Source: Tenacibaculum jejuense
GTDB taxonomy: Bacteria > Bacteroidota > Bacteroidia > Flavobacteriales > Flavobacteriaceae
NCBI RefSeq assembly: GCF_900198195.1
Contig: NZ_LT899436.1
Span: 3,625,001-3,689,000 of the forward strand
Reading direction: 5' to 3'
DNA: 64,000 nucleotides
This document shows positions 35,701 to 44,904 of this stretch, piece by piece. Position numbers and translations under genes: made by a program. The notes beneath the pieces are model-generated. The model was not told the origin of the DNA and made no database searches. It saw only the letters and a program-made list of their open reading frames with translations. Position 1 is the stretch's first letter. Each line of letters begins with the position of its first letter.

Positions 35701-36525
35701 TTATAATTGTTGTACGCCCTGTATAATTCTCTCCCAATCAAAAGCAGGTCCAATATCCCATTTTCCAGATGTTCGATAATTTACATGCGAAACGATTCCT
35801 TTAAAATTTACCAATTCATTTTTTGATACAATATCATATCTTTTTTCTTCGGGAAGGAAAGTTGCTGGAATGTTATAGGTTGCAGTTAAATAACGAAGTA
35901 AAATTTGTAAACTTTGGTATTGCTTTTCAGTAAAAGTTGCAAAATACATTTCACCTCTGTAAGGTGTGTTTAGTTTGATATACAAGTTAGTATCATGAAT
36001 GGTACAATACACATCAGTATCGCTGTATACCGTAACTAAATTGTCTCCTATTCGTTTTAAAAAACCAATGTTAGAAATTTCTATTCCTATGGTACGTTTA
36101 CTCCCATTGGTATTTCCACCAATGGCTCCTGAGCCTAAATGATACGACCAGTATGCAGAAGACCACATGTTTAATATTTTTCCGTTTCTTGGTAAAATAA
36201 ATGCTGTAGACACTCGGTAATTGGGTCTAGATAATGCGGCGACATCTCCTTTAAGGTAACCTGCTGTATAATGTAATACTATTTGTGTTTTGGTATTTTT
36301 TTCTTTCTCAAAAAATGACTCGTCCTTATTTTTTAATCTACAGTTTATATATCGCATAACCTCATTGCTGCCTTTAATTGGCACTGTCATTTCTGTTAGT
36401 GTAAATTGTTTCCCGTCGGAATCTCGTCCGGTCTCAAAAAAAGTTTTTTCGTGTTTTGGAATACTTGTAGCTTTCATATTATTTGGTTCTTCTTTTTTTT
36501 GGTAATTTTTATTAAAAAATATCAC
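35701..36525 (-). CDS. N-acetylmuramoyl-L-alanine amidase (Amidase_2 type), eCIS-associated
   Basis: This product of up to 274 aa (258 aa from the ATG at 36477, which follows an AG-rich stretch) carries zinc-site histidines in IVLHYTAGYLKGD and IVSHVNYRTSGKWDIGPAFDW. Between them lie SYHLGSGAIGG and RTIGIEISNIG, all typical of Amidase_2/PGRP enzymes that cut the bond between MurNAc and the stem peptide. No signal peptide is seen, so it acts in the cytoplasm before lysis, leaves by another route, or rides with the particle. Such amidases recur in Bacteroidota eCIS loci. A role in particle release or in breaching target peptidoglycan is inferred. Confidence 0.85.
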   Translation of the reverse strand: MIFFNKNYQKKEEPNNMKATSIPKHEKTFFETGRDSDGKQFTLTEMTVPIKGSNEVMRYINCRLKNKDESFFEKEKNTKTQIVLHYTAGYLKGDVAALSRPNYRVSTAFILPRNGKILNMWSSAYWSYHLGSGAIGGNTNGSKRTIGIEISNIGFLKRIGDNLVTVYSDTDVYCTIHDTNLYIKLNTPYRGEMYFATFTEKQYQSLQILLRYLTATYNIPATFLPEEKRYDIVSKNELVNFKGIVSHVNYRTSGKWDIGPAFDWERIIQGVQQL

Positions 36526-36612
36526 AGAGAGTTTCGATTACTAATCTATTCTGTTTAATCTCCATTTGAATCTCTGAATAAATAAATTTATAAATGATAT
36601 GAATTCATGAAA

Positions 36613-37923
36613 CTATACTATACTTGCAATATATTCACCTTCTCCATTAGCATATAATGATTTATAACCATGTCTTTCTTGTAGGTAAATCCATTCATCA
36701 TATAAAGCAGATCCCCTATATTCTTCTGGATGATCTACAAATACTATTTCAACATTTCTTTCTACAGCATAATCTAATACGTAAGTATTAAAAAGGTTAA
36801 ATAAATCACTATCTGTCAAGTCATATTTATTGCTCTGAATTAACTCATCCCATCTATTACCCATATTAAAATACATTCCATCGTTATCTCTTGCTAACTG
36901 TATATAACTACCAGGCCCTCGAAACCACCAATCATCTAGACCTCCTTGAACAGTTGGTACATATTTCCCTAAAATAAGAGTATCAGAATCCCTATTTATT
37001 AAACTAGTTTCTCGAATATCAAGGTATGAATCAAGGAAAGATTTAAATGAGTGAAAAGTTAAATGCATTTTGTTTTTCTTAAAGTCTTTTACTATCTGAC
37101 TTACTAATCTCATATTTATATGATCGTTTTGGTTATTCCCAAACCTATTCCATAATTCATTTGATATAAAATGTCTCTCTGATTCATCAATTGTAGGCTC
37201 TGATGCTTTTAAAACTCTTCTCAAAATTCCTTTACTAGCAACTCTCACTACAGCATTCAAAGGTTGATAACCTGTTACATTATTATTATTCGGATCATAA
37301 GCTATATCGTTGCCGTCATTATTCTCATAGACGTATCGTTGAACTAATTGATTATTTTGAGTAGATTGTTTACTATAGATTAATGATTCTATGTTTATAT
37401 TTTCTGTCTGTATTGCTCTAGCTCCCATTACATCCGCTTCTTTCTCTAACCCAGCATCATCATTAATATTCACCTTACTTTTCAATTGTCTAGTAGGTTT
37501 TACACGGCCTTGTTTTTGTTGTACGACATGCCAAGCTTCGTGCGGTAAATGTTTTTCTTGTCCGGGTGCTAAGTGAATATCTGTTCCTTGTGCGTAAGCA
37601 TGCGCTTGTAATTGTGCTGGTTTACTTGAGTTGTAATGTACTTTTACATCATCCATACTGTAACCCGATAAATTTTCGATACCTAACTTTAGGTTATTTG
37701 GTAAACCTGTATTGTTTCTTCGACTTAGCTCAGGACGAGTATTTTTTTGTTGAATCACTGGACTTTTTACTGTTGTACGCTGCATTGCGTCCTTTGCCTT
37801 TCTCTGGTAAGAAGTTTCAGGTCGATTATTGACTATAGTCGCATTTCCTCCAGTACTTGTTTCCTTCTGTACGCGTTGTACTGTATCTTTTTTTACTTCC
37901 TGTGTAGTTTCCTTTGTTTTCAT
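36613..37923 (-). CDS. DUF4157 (eCIS core domain) protein, candidate injected cargo
   Basis: This 436-aa protein opens with a charged, Gln/Thr-rich, probably disordered tail (1-70). DUF4157 follows (~72-170) with [20 protein letters not shown] and the zincin motif H128-E-A-W-H132, plus a downstream acidic ELEKEAD-like segment ([13 protein letters not shown]). Residues ~200-436 are a separate domain not recognised here, with [37 protein letters not shown] and [15 protein letters not shown]4157 marks proteins coupled to eCIS particles, often at the N terminus of toxins. The C-terminal part is therefore a candidate effector. It is separated from the ATPase gene by a 235-bp gap, the largest in the run. 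Confidence 0.85.
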   Translation of the reverse strand: MKTKETTQEVKKDTVQRVQKETSTGGNATIVNNRPETSYQRKAKDAMQRTTVKSPVIQQKNTRPELSRRNNTGLPNNLKLGIENLSGYSMDDVKVHYNSSKPAQLQAHAYAQGTDIHLAPGQEKHLPHEAWHVVQQKQGRVKPTRQLKSKVNINDDAGLEKEADVMGARAIQTENINIESLIYSKQSTQNNQLVQRYVYENNDGNDIAYDPNNNNVTGYQPLNAVVRVASKGILRRVLKASEPTIDESERHFISNELWNRFGNNQNDHINMRLVSQIVKDFKKNKMHLTFHSFKSFLDSYLDIRETSLINRDSDTLILGKYVPTVQGGLDDWWFRGPGSYIQLARDNDGMYFNMGNRWDELIQSNKYDLTDSDLFNLFNTYVLDYAVERNVEIVFVDHPEEYRGSALYDEWIYLQERHGYKSLYANGEGEYIASIV

Positions 37924-37985
37924 TTTTGTGAATAGTTTTAAATATATATTCTACTTAATGATGATATTCTTATTAAACTTTCTAA

Positions 37986-38005
37986 TAAATAAATAAATAA
38001 ATAAT
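37986..38005. repeat. Tetranucleotide (TAAA) short tandem repeat upstream of the DUF4157 gene
   Basis: About five consecutive AAAT/TAAA units lie roughly 62-82 bp upstream of the DUF4157 start, in the 235-bp gap 37924-38158. The gap holds no open frame. A perfect 8-bp hairpin (38031-38038 with 38044-38051) lies next to it. Confidence 0.75.
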
Positions 38006-38158
38006 GAGTTAAGCTCTGACGCTTGATGAGAAGCTGAAATAAATTCAGCTTGACGATAACTTGATATCTATAAAATATTTTTACTCCTTTGGCTTACTCT
38101 TTCTAAGTGATATTTTACCTACTATCGAACCAACAATCAACTTTATACTTCAACCAAC

Positions 38159-39538
38159 CTAAGTCAATACAATTCCTTCTTTTTGCATTTCTTGTTGTAT
38201 CGCCATCACAAAACTTTGTTGTGTAATTTCAGTTTCTTGTTTTGCTACGGCTTGTAACGTACATTTTCGTACTACATTCATCATTACGCCTCCTGAAATT
38301 TGATATTGTTTAGCGATTTTCCACAGATCAATTGTTGTTGCTAAGGGAATTCTTTCTGAAAACGATTGTTCCCATAATTGATAACGTTGTTCTACATCTG
38401 GGACTTTAAATTCTATCATAGATTGAAACCTTCTTGTAAAGGCATCATCAATGTTATCTTTCAGGTTTGAGGCTAAAATCACTACACCTGGAAAATCTTC
38501 TATACGTTGTAACAAATACCCTATTTCTTGATTTCCGTAGCGGTCGTTGGCACTATTTACTTGAGTTCGTTGTCCGAATAATGAATCTGCTTCATCAAAA
38601 AATAAAATCCAATCGTGCTGTTCTGCTTGGTCAAAAACCTTGGCTAAATTTTTCTCTGTTTCTCCAATATATTTAGAAACCGTCATGCTTAAATCTATTT
38701 TGTATACCTGTTTCCCTGTGCTTTTTCCTAAAAGTGCTGCGGTCATAGTTTTTCCAGTTCCTGGAGCTCCATAGAATAAACTTTTATAGCCCGGTTTTAA
38801 TCGTTTTTCCAATCCTAAATCTTCTAAAACTGTTTTTCCGTGTGTTATCCAATCTCGAATTTCTTGTAATTTTTTACCTGTCGACTTGGCCACAACTAAA
38901 TCTTCCCAAGATTGTTTTGTGTCAATTTTCTGTGCAGGAAAATCGGGGCTATACCCAATCTCATAAGGTTTTCCGTATAGAAAATAATCAACATATTCTT
39001 GAGCAACTTTCCATACTTTATTTAAATCACTAGTTGACGATTTGCTAAGCTGCTTTTGAATAATATCTTTTTTTATGATAGTTCCCTTATTAATTACTAA
39101 AGGTTGATATCTTAATCTTTCAGCTATATTATTTCCTGTTAAAATGAATAAGGCTGTTTGTGCTGTAGGTATAAAACTTGAATAGCCATCTAAAAAAACA
39201 CCTCCAAATTCACTAAATCGGCGATCGTACTCCTTGTTCTTAGTGGATAAAATATCTAATAATGCAGGTTTTAAATGAGGTACTAAAGCTAAAATTAGCA
39301 GCAATCTTTCCTCTACACTTAAACGCTCATGTTTGATAAAGTTTACGTAAGGAGTATTGTAATTTAATAACTCTGGTGGTAAAACATCTTGTATTGAGGT
39401 TAACGTTGTTTCATGCTCAAAATACAAGGCAATTCTTGTATGTATTACTTCACTTAACCAAGCCAATTCTTTTTCTAAAACAATTGCACTTTCTGATATC
39501 GTGTAAGTTTCTTTTTTTATGTTTTTTAGTATTTGCAT
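38159..39538 (-). CDS. eCIS AAA+ ATPase (Afp15/Pvc15-like)
   Basis: This 459-aa protein has an N-terminal ~230-aa region specific to eCIS ATPases (LSVEERLLLILALVPHLKP, FSEFGGVFLDG, PTAQTALFILTGN). The AAA+ module has Walker A GAPGTGKTM (near 260), Walker B ILFFDEADSLFGQRT and arginine-rich DDAFTRRFQSMIEF. In Afp/PVC this ATPase is needed for particle assembly or cargo loading. It is encoded 36 bp after the tape-measure-type gene and ends the structural part of the operon. Confidence 0.95.
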   Translation of the reverse strand: MQILKNIKKETYTISESAIVLEKELAWLSEVIHTRIALYFEHETTLTSIQDVLPPELLNYNTPYVNFIKHERLSVEERLLLILALVPHLKPALLDILSTKNKEYDRRFSEFGGVFLDGYSSFIPTAQTALFILTGNNIAERLRYQPLVINKGTIIKKDIIQKQLSKSSTSDLNKVWKVAQEYVDYFLYGKPYEIGYSPDFPAQKIDTKQSWEDLVVAKSTGKKLQEIRDWITHGKTVLEDLGLEKRLKPGYKSLFYGAPGTGKTMTAALLGKSTGKQVYKIDLSMTVSKYIGETEKNLAKVFDQAEQHDWILFFDEADSLFGQRTQVNSANDRYGNQEIGYLLQRIEDFPGVVILASNLKDNIDDAFTRRFQSMIEFKVPDVEQRYQLWEQSFSERIPLATTIDLWKIAKQYQISGGVMMNVVRKCTLQAVAKQETEITQQSFVMAIQQEMQKEGIVLT

Positions 39539-39574
39539 TTTATTTCTTTTTAAGTAAAATTTCTAATGCGAACG

Positions 39575-41197
39575 TTAACCATTCCATTCTACCATAAGTA
39601 CTCTTTTCATCCATGGTAATTTTATAATTTTAAAATTCCATGGTATCTTGTTTAATACAATATCATGTGTTTTGGTCTCTATCTGTAATTGCCAATGATT
39701 ATCCCTGATTTTTAAAGAAGCTTGTCTTAATAAATACGATGCTCTAAAGCCATCTATTGAGAGTTTTCCCCAACTTTCTCCTTGTGCAATTACTACAGCT
39801 AGAAAGTCTTCTATTATTGTTTTTTCTTGAGTTGATAATTCTTGTATTTCAATACTTTCCTCCGCATCTAATCCACATAAAATTTTGATTAACGAAAGTT
39901 GACCTTCAAAGAAAGAAATGTTGTCACCATAACAAACAAAATGTAATACAGCTAATGCTTTATAAGCAGATGTTAAATCTAAAAATGCTCTGTCTTCGGT
40001 AAGTTTTAAATGTTTAAAGAGCTGGGGTAAAAAGGCACATAAAAGAACTAAACCAGAATTTTCTACACTGATAAAATCTGTACTATCAAAGGCTGAAATT
40101 CTACTCTTTATAAATGTAGTTTTTTCATTTATTTCATTCTTTTGAATTGTTTTTTGTAATGTGACCAGTTGCTTTGTTAAATAAACTAATTTTTCTGTTT
40201 TGATCTTTTCTTTTGTATCAAAATCATTCTCTTCATATGTGTCAAGATTTTCTAATCCTTTTCGCAAGCCATTTAAAGCTAATACAGGGATTTTTTCAAA
40301 ATTATCTCCTTGAATCAAGGTAAAAATGTAACTCAGTAACTCCTGCCACTTGTTATTTTCTGTATGTAACTTTTGATATTTCTGTATTAAATCATCTATA
40401 TGTTTTATCTCTTTGTAATATTCGTGCTTTGATTCTTCTTTAAATGAAAAAGAAAGCTTAGAGGCAATATTAGATAATACGATCTTCTTATATTGTTTTA
40501 ATGAAAGTTGAGTATCTAACTCTTGAAATAATATTGAATAGACTATCTCTAAAATGTTTTTCTCTTTACTTTGTTTTGATGTTTTTTGTTTTACTATTGC
40601 CACTACATCATTTTCAAAATTTAATAACTCTCCTTTTGATAAGTCGAGAATGATTTGTATTGAATTTCGTAATTGTTCTTTTGAACATATTTGCACATAA
40701 CGCTGAACATATGTTCTATTTTCTTTAAGCTTTACTAATAGCTGTTTTAATTCTGTTGATGTTTTCTGTAATATCACATCCAACTCTGCAGTTAATTCTG
40801 TTTTTGTACGAATTCCCCACCAAGGCATTCTACCTTTTTCTAAAAAATAAATCAGTGCTTGTAAAGGTTTAACTTCAGCTGGAATAGTATGTTTTACTTC
40901 TTCTGCTTGTATTTCTTCTTTATGTATTACCTGATTTAGAACAGCAGTCATTTGCTTGGACAGCTTTCCTGTGATATTTTTTAAAGTAACTTCTCCCAAA
41001 TCTATCGTTAATCGATCTATTTGATAATGTACATTGGGATTTTCAAACTGATCATCTAATACAGTATTAATTATACTTTTCCATTGATCATGATATAACT
41101 TACTTATAGTATTTTGTATATCAAGACTATAGTTAGCTTCAGAAATCTGAAATTCAACGATTTGTTTATTAATGATATGATTCTGGGTTACAGACAT
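39575..41197 (-). CDS. Contractile injection system tape measure protein (CIS_TMP, Afp14-like)
   Basis: This 540-aa, Lys/Glu/Leu-rich, largely helical protein shows HIINKQIVEFQISEANYSLD near the start, VHYQIDRLTIDLGEV, and the ALIYFLEKGRMPWWG motif typical of CIS_TMP proteins. A C-terminal segment (FIKSRISAFDSTDFISVENS, LVLLCAFLPQLFKHL) recurs in the family. The protein is thought to set tube length or line the lumen. It lies 8 bp after the Afp12-like gene and ahead of the ATPase gene, the standard order. Confidence 0.85.
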   Translation of the reverse strand: MSVTQNHIINKQIVEFQISEANYSLDIQNTISKLYHDQWKSIINTVLDDQFENPNVHYQIDRLTIDLGEVTLKNITGKLSKQMTAVLNQVIHKEEIQAEEVKHTIPAEVKPLQALIYFLEKGRMPWWGIRTKTELTAELDVILQKTSTELKQLLVKLKENRTYVQRYVQICSKEQLRNSIQIILDLSKGELLNFENDVVAIVKQKTSKQSKEKNILEIVYSILFQELDTQLSLKQYKKIVLSNIASKLSFSFKEESKHEYYKEIKHIDDLIQKYQKLHTENNKWQELLSYIFTLIQGDNFEKIPVLALNGLRKGLENLDTYEENDFDTKEKIKTEKLVYLTKQLVTLQKTIQKNEINEKTTFIKSRISAFDSTDFISVENSGLVLLCAFLPQLFKHLKLTEDRAFLDLTSAYKALAVLHFVCYGDNISFFEGQLSLIKILCGLDAEESIEIQELSTQEKTIIEDFLAVVIAQGESWGKLSIDGFRASYLLRQASLKIRDNHWQLQIETKTHDIVLNKIPWNFKIIKLPWMKRVLMVEWNG

Positions 41198-41205
41198 TGT
41201 TTCTA

Positions 41206-43614
41206 TTAAATAACAGCTATAAACTTTTGATATTCATTCTTGAAATCACGCATTTCTTCAGTAGACAACCACTTAAAATGTGTTGTGATATGCACTGGTG
41301 TTTCTTCTCGAATTGTAGTTGTTACAAAATCTCTGAATGTTTGATCTTGAAACTTTTTCTCATCATTGGGTAATATAAAGGTTACCTGTAATGTATATTG
41401 ATCTGATATTGTTTTTGATATTTTAAAACGAGGTTTGGTCTGTTCTTCTCCAATAAAAGAGTGCTCAATTTCAAAACCTTGGTTGGTTACACTTTTCACA
41501 AAATGTTTCCCATCGTAAAATGTGGATCCAAGAATAGTAATTTCATCTCCTTTTTCAACTTGATATTTTGTATTGCAAAATGTAGTTCCTGTTGCTGTAG
41601 TTTCAAAAGATGTTATCGAATTTGTTAAAACATGAATACGTAAATCTGCATCTGTTCTTCTCCAAGATAACTTCGGATTTTCTGTAATAATTTCCGTATT
41701 CATCTCTCCTTCTATCTCAAAAGAATCTGCTGTAGTTTTTATTACTTTAAAATCTCCTAGAAATTGCTGATTATCAAAAATGGCAACAAACATTCCAGTG
41801 ACTAACCCATGATTAGATCCAAAAATTTTGAACTGTTCTTCTATTAAGTCGAACTGTTCTACATCGTGAATCTTGTAATAATTATCTACAGTAGTTTTAT
41901 CTGATTTTTTTGGTCGTAATAAAATATGTTCTACCATATATATATTTTCAGTAGTAGCTAAACCTAACTTTTGAAGAATTCTAAACTCCAAGCCTGATTT
42001 ATTTGAACTTTCTAAAGTACTTTTAGTGTAATCAAAGGCTTTTCCTCGTTCTGCACTTATTTTAGGATAGTTATTCAAAAAAGCGATTTTGTCTTGAATT
42101 AGTTTTCTTTCTTTCTCTAAAACATCTTCACTTTCTCGTTGTAAAACCATTCCATACGCTTTAAATGTTTCACTGTAACGCGCTAATAAGTGATTTAAAA
42201 AAGTGTGTTTTTGTTGAATTTCTTCTAGAGGATCTAATGTTTCTCCGCTAACATAAGCTTCATAACCATCTATGTTTTCATCTTGAATAAGGTTTTCTAA
42301 TCCTGGCACTGTTCCCAATAAAGTTTGGTTGAACTTTGTAGTAGTACTTTCTGGATTTATACCAACTAATTGATAAAAATTAGCTATTTGCGCACAGTAA
42401 TTCGTTAAAACCTGATCAAACAAAGTAAGATAACCTGTTAACTGTTTTGACTGACCTTGTCTCCTTTTTGATGCAGAACTAGGTAATCCTGTATTGCCTA
42501 TTCCATAATTAGCGGGAAACTCATTTTGAATACTGTAATAATTTTCTATTTCTTGATTTTCTCCTTTTTGAATTGCAATGTCTTTCTCATTGAAACGCAA
42601 TACCTTTTTACTTGTAAATGATTTTACTTTCTGATTATAAAGCGCTAAAATTCTTTCTTTATTAGTAGAAACTATTAAACCATTGACACGAAATGCTAAA
42701 CCTTCTAAAGTAGCAATTACATCTAAACTTGGTGTTTTTGTTTCATCTAAAGGAAACACCCAATTTTTAACTGTATTTGTTCCAGAAGCTATAGTGAAAT
42801 TCTGTATGGTTATTACATTTGTAATATCCATAACTACTTTAAAAATATCTGAAGTATGAATCTCTAATTTTCTTAATCTTTTGATTAATTCTTCATCTGT
42901 TATAAAACCATGTGCTAAAGTTGGACCATCAAAAATTTCTTCAACCGACTTTCCATTTTTTTGTAACTCTTGTAAAGAATGAAATGTAATTCCAGGTGAT
43001 AAATGCCAATGTAAACTGTATAAAACATCTGCTATTAGTTCATTAATATTTTCTGTTGCATCAGAAATTTCTATAACTCCAGAAAATCTAATCTTTTGCT
43101 TATCAAGTAATCTTATTTCCTCAAAATCTTCACACAGTCCTCTATTTTTATGTAATTTTTCTGTGATACGTTGTACTAAATTACTTCCTACATCTTCTAG
43201 GTCATCTTTCTCTACAAGAACTGTATATAAACCTTTTATTGTTGTGTCTTGTTCACTCGATACTCTTTCGATCCAAGCATTTCTAACACCAACAGTATCT
43301 ATAATTAATTTTCTGAAATCTGATAAGGTTACGGGACTAGTTGTTAATATAGTTGCAGGACTGTATAATCCTTGATATGCAACATCTTGACTTCCTAATA
43401 AGTCTTGCATGTCATGATCTAATCGGTAAGCAATATCAGTAATTGCATAACAAATTTGCTCTAAAATGGTAATTCCTGGATCATGCGTATTATGATCTGT
43501 CCACATATTTCCGCTTAACTCTTGAATGATTTGTATTGCTTCTTCTTTAAGAAAATCAAAACTCAATGCAGAATCTTTCGATACTACTTTAGGTATGGTA
43601 ATCGCAGTATTCAT
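41206..43614 (-). CDS. Large baseplate protein (Afp12-like)
   Basis: This 802-aa protein starts with a region found in one of the two big eCIS baseplate wedge proteins: FLKEEAIQIIQELSGNMWTD, HNTHDPGITILEQICYAITD and IAYRLDHDMQDLLG. The middle has NYGIGNTGLPSSASKRRQGQ and LTGYLTLFDQVLTNYCAQI; the C-terminal third has YMVEHILLRPKKSDK. The DPGITxLE motif is shared with phage baseplate wedge proteins. It should form the wedges around the hub with the 1378-aa protein. It is 3 bp from the fibre gene. Confidence 0.85.
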   Translation of the reverse strand: MNTAITIPKVVSKDSALSFDFLKEEAIQIIQELSGNMWTDHNTHDPGITILEQICYAITDIAYRLDHDMQDLLGSQDVAYQGLYSPATILTTSPVTLSDFRKLIIDTVGVRNAWIERVSSEQDTTIKGLYTVLVEKDDLEDVGSNLVQRITEKLHKNRGLCEDFEEIRLLDKQKIRFSGVIEISDATENINELIADVLYSLHWHLSPGITFHSLQELQKNGKSVEEIFDGPTLAHGFITDEELIKRLRKLEIHTSDIFKVVMDITNVITIQNFTIASGTNTVKNWVFPLDETKTPSLDVIATLEGLAFRVNGLIVSTNKERILALYNQKVKSFTSKKVLRFNEKDIAIQKGENQEIENYYSIQNEFPANYGIGNTGLPSSASKRRQGQSKQLTGYLTLFDQVLTNYCAQIANFYQLVGINPESTTTKFNQTLLGTVPGLENLIQDENIDGYEAYVSGETLDPLEEIQQKHTFLNHLLARYSETFKAYGMVLQRESEDVLEKERKLIQDKIAFLNNYPKISAERGKAFDYTKSTLESSNKSGLEFRILQKLGLATTENIYMVEHILLRPKKSDKTTVDNYYKIHDVEQFDLIEEQFKIFGSNHGLVTGMFVAIFDNQQFLGDFKVIKTTADSFEIEGEMNTEIITENPKLSWRRTDADLRIHVLTNSITSFETTATGTTFCNTKYQVEKGDEITILGSTFYDGKHFVKSVTNQGFEIEHSFIGEEQTKPRFKISKTISDQYTLQVTFILPNDEKKFQDQTFRDFVTTTIREETPVHITTHFKWLSTEEMRDFKNEYQKFIAVI

Positions 43615-43617
43615 AAA

Positions 43618-44886
43618 CTATAATTTGATGATATATGCTAATACAAAAAACGGTGGTCTGTTTTCATGAGGTTGGTCCTTTCCAGTATTTTGCAGGTTTG
43701 CCTTTCCTGATAAAATTTCAATCCCTGTTTGTTTACTTTGTATAGTTCCATAATCATTTAACGCAAATTCCCTTCCTGCACCTTTATTATTATCCATAGT
43801 ATCGGTTGTATCCTTACCAGTATATCTAGCTAAAACGTTAAAGTTTTTACCATCTCTATTATGATTATGATTATGTCCTGGATCATTAATATTATGATCA
43901 TGACCTGAATCTTCATGCGTATGCGCTGGTAATTCTTGTACTGTTAACTGTACCTCTGATAATCCTCCTGTCTTTTTAGCCTGATTGTATTCAGGATTTT
44001 CTGCATCGAATCCTACTATAAATCTACCTCGTAAATCTGGTGTTTCGTTAGTTCCATCACACAATGCCCAACCTTCTGGAATTGTTTCTACTGAACCCGA
44101 CCACATTGAAATTATTCCTTTAGGTAATCTATTGTCTACATAAGTTTTTACTGCTTTCTGTGAAGGAATTATACTATCGCTAGGATCACTGTCTTTCTCT
44201 TTTAAGATTGGACTGCCTGAAAGATTATCCATTTTAATATTTCCAGCGATTTGTACTTGATCTGCTTTTATTTTTAAATTATTCTTTTCAGCCGTTATGT
44301 TTACAGACTTCGTATTGGTTTTATCTTCTAAATTTTGAAACTCAATTGTGTTAGCTCTAAGTTTCATATTCTTATCTGCTACACCGTTTTGAATGGTAAT
44401 AGCTCCATTTCCGTTTTCTTGACCTACTTCAAAAATTTGAGTATGTTTTTTAGAATGATCGATTACTGACAACAATGAGGTTTCACCCGCTCCTTGGATA
44501 GTTAATTTTGCTGTTGGTTCAATAGTTCCTAATCCAATATTTCCTTTTCCTGATTGTATGAATAATCTACTCTCTCCTGTAGTATCTTTAATATTAAAAC
44601 CTTTTTTACTTGTTTCTGGTTCATCAGCATCTACACGTGGATTTAGATTCAATGACCAATCTGGCTCTTCTTGGTCGAAATTGGGGTATAGATGTAAAAT
44701 CTCTTGTGATCCTACTGTTGTTCCTTCAGATGCTATTGCTATAGGTTCACCTCCACGTTTCACGATGCCATCATCTACCTGATTTATTGTACCTTCTATA
44801 AAATCGGAAAATTGGCGTTCTGTTGGTAAAGCTTCTGCTATGAAATATTGTTTGAGTTCTGTTCTATTTTTTTTATTGATTTCCAT
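43618..44886 (-). CDS. Tail fibre with phage tail-collar domain and His-rich tip
   Basis: This 422-aa protein has an N-terminal part likely to bind the baseplate (ERQFSDFIEGTINQVDDGIV), a beta-prism stalk (GNIGLGTIEPTAKLTIQG), and SQKAVKTYVDNRLPKGIISM leading into a tail-collar domain (IPEGWALCDG, TPDLRGRFIVGFD). Near the end lies a run of HxH pairs: ELPAHTHEDSGHDHN and DPGHNHNHN. Such histidine pairs bind metal in phage T4 short fibres. The protein is the best candidate in the locus for target-cell recognition. It sits between the two large baseplate genes. Confidence 0.85.
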   Translation of the reverse strand: MEINKKNRTELKQYFIAEALPTERQFSDFIEGTINQVDDGIVKRGGEPIAIASEGTTVGSQEILHLYPNFDQEEPDWSLNLNPRVDADEPETSKKGFNIKDTTGESRLFIQSGKGNIGLGTIEPTAKLTIQGAGETSLLSVIDHSKKHTQIFEVGQENGNGAITIQNGVADKNMKLRANTIEFQNLEDKTNTKSVNITAEKNNLKIKADQVQIAGNIKMDNLSGSPILKEKDSDPSDSIIPSQKAVKTYVDNRLPKGIISMWSGSVETIPEGWALCDGTNETPDLRGRFIVGFDAENPEYNQAKKTGGLSEVQLTVQELPAHTHEDSGHDHNINDPGHNHNHNRDGKNFNVLARYTGKDTTDTMDNNKGAGREFALNDYGTIQSKQTGIEILSGKANLQNTGKDQPHENRPPFFVLAYIIKL

Positions 44887-44904
44887 ATTCCTTTTATTTC
44901 GTTT

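Noticed and set aside
38031..38051. 8-bp hairpin after the AAA+ ATPase gene as a terminator
   Set aside because: On the minus strand it is not followed by a T-run, so it is kept only as a structural note in the gap.
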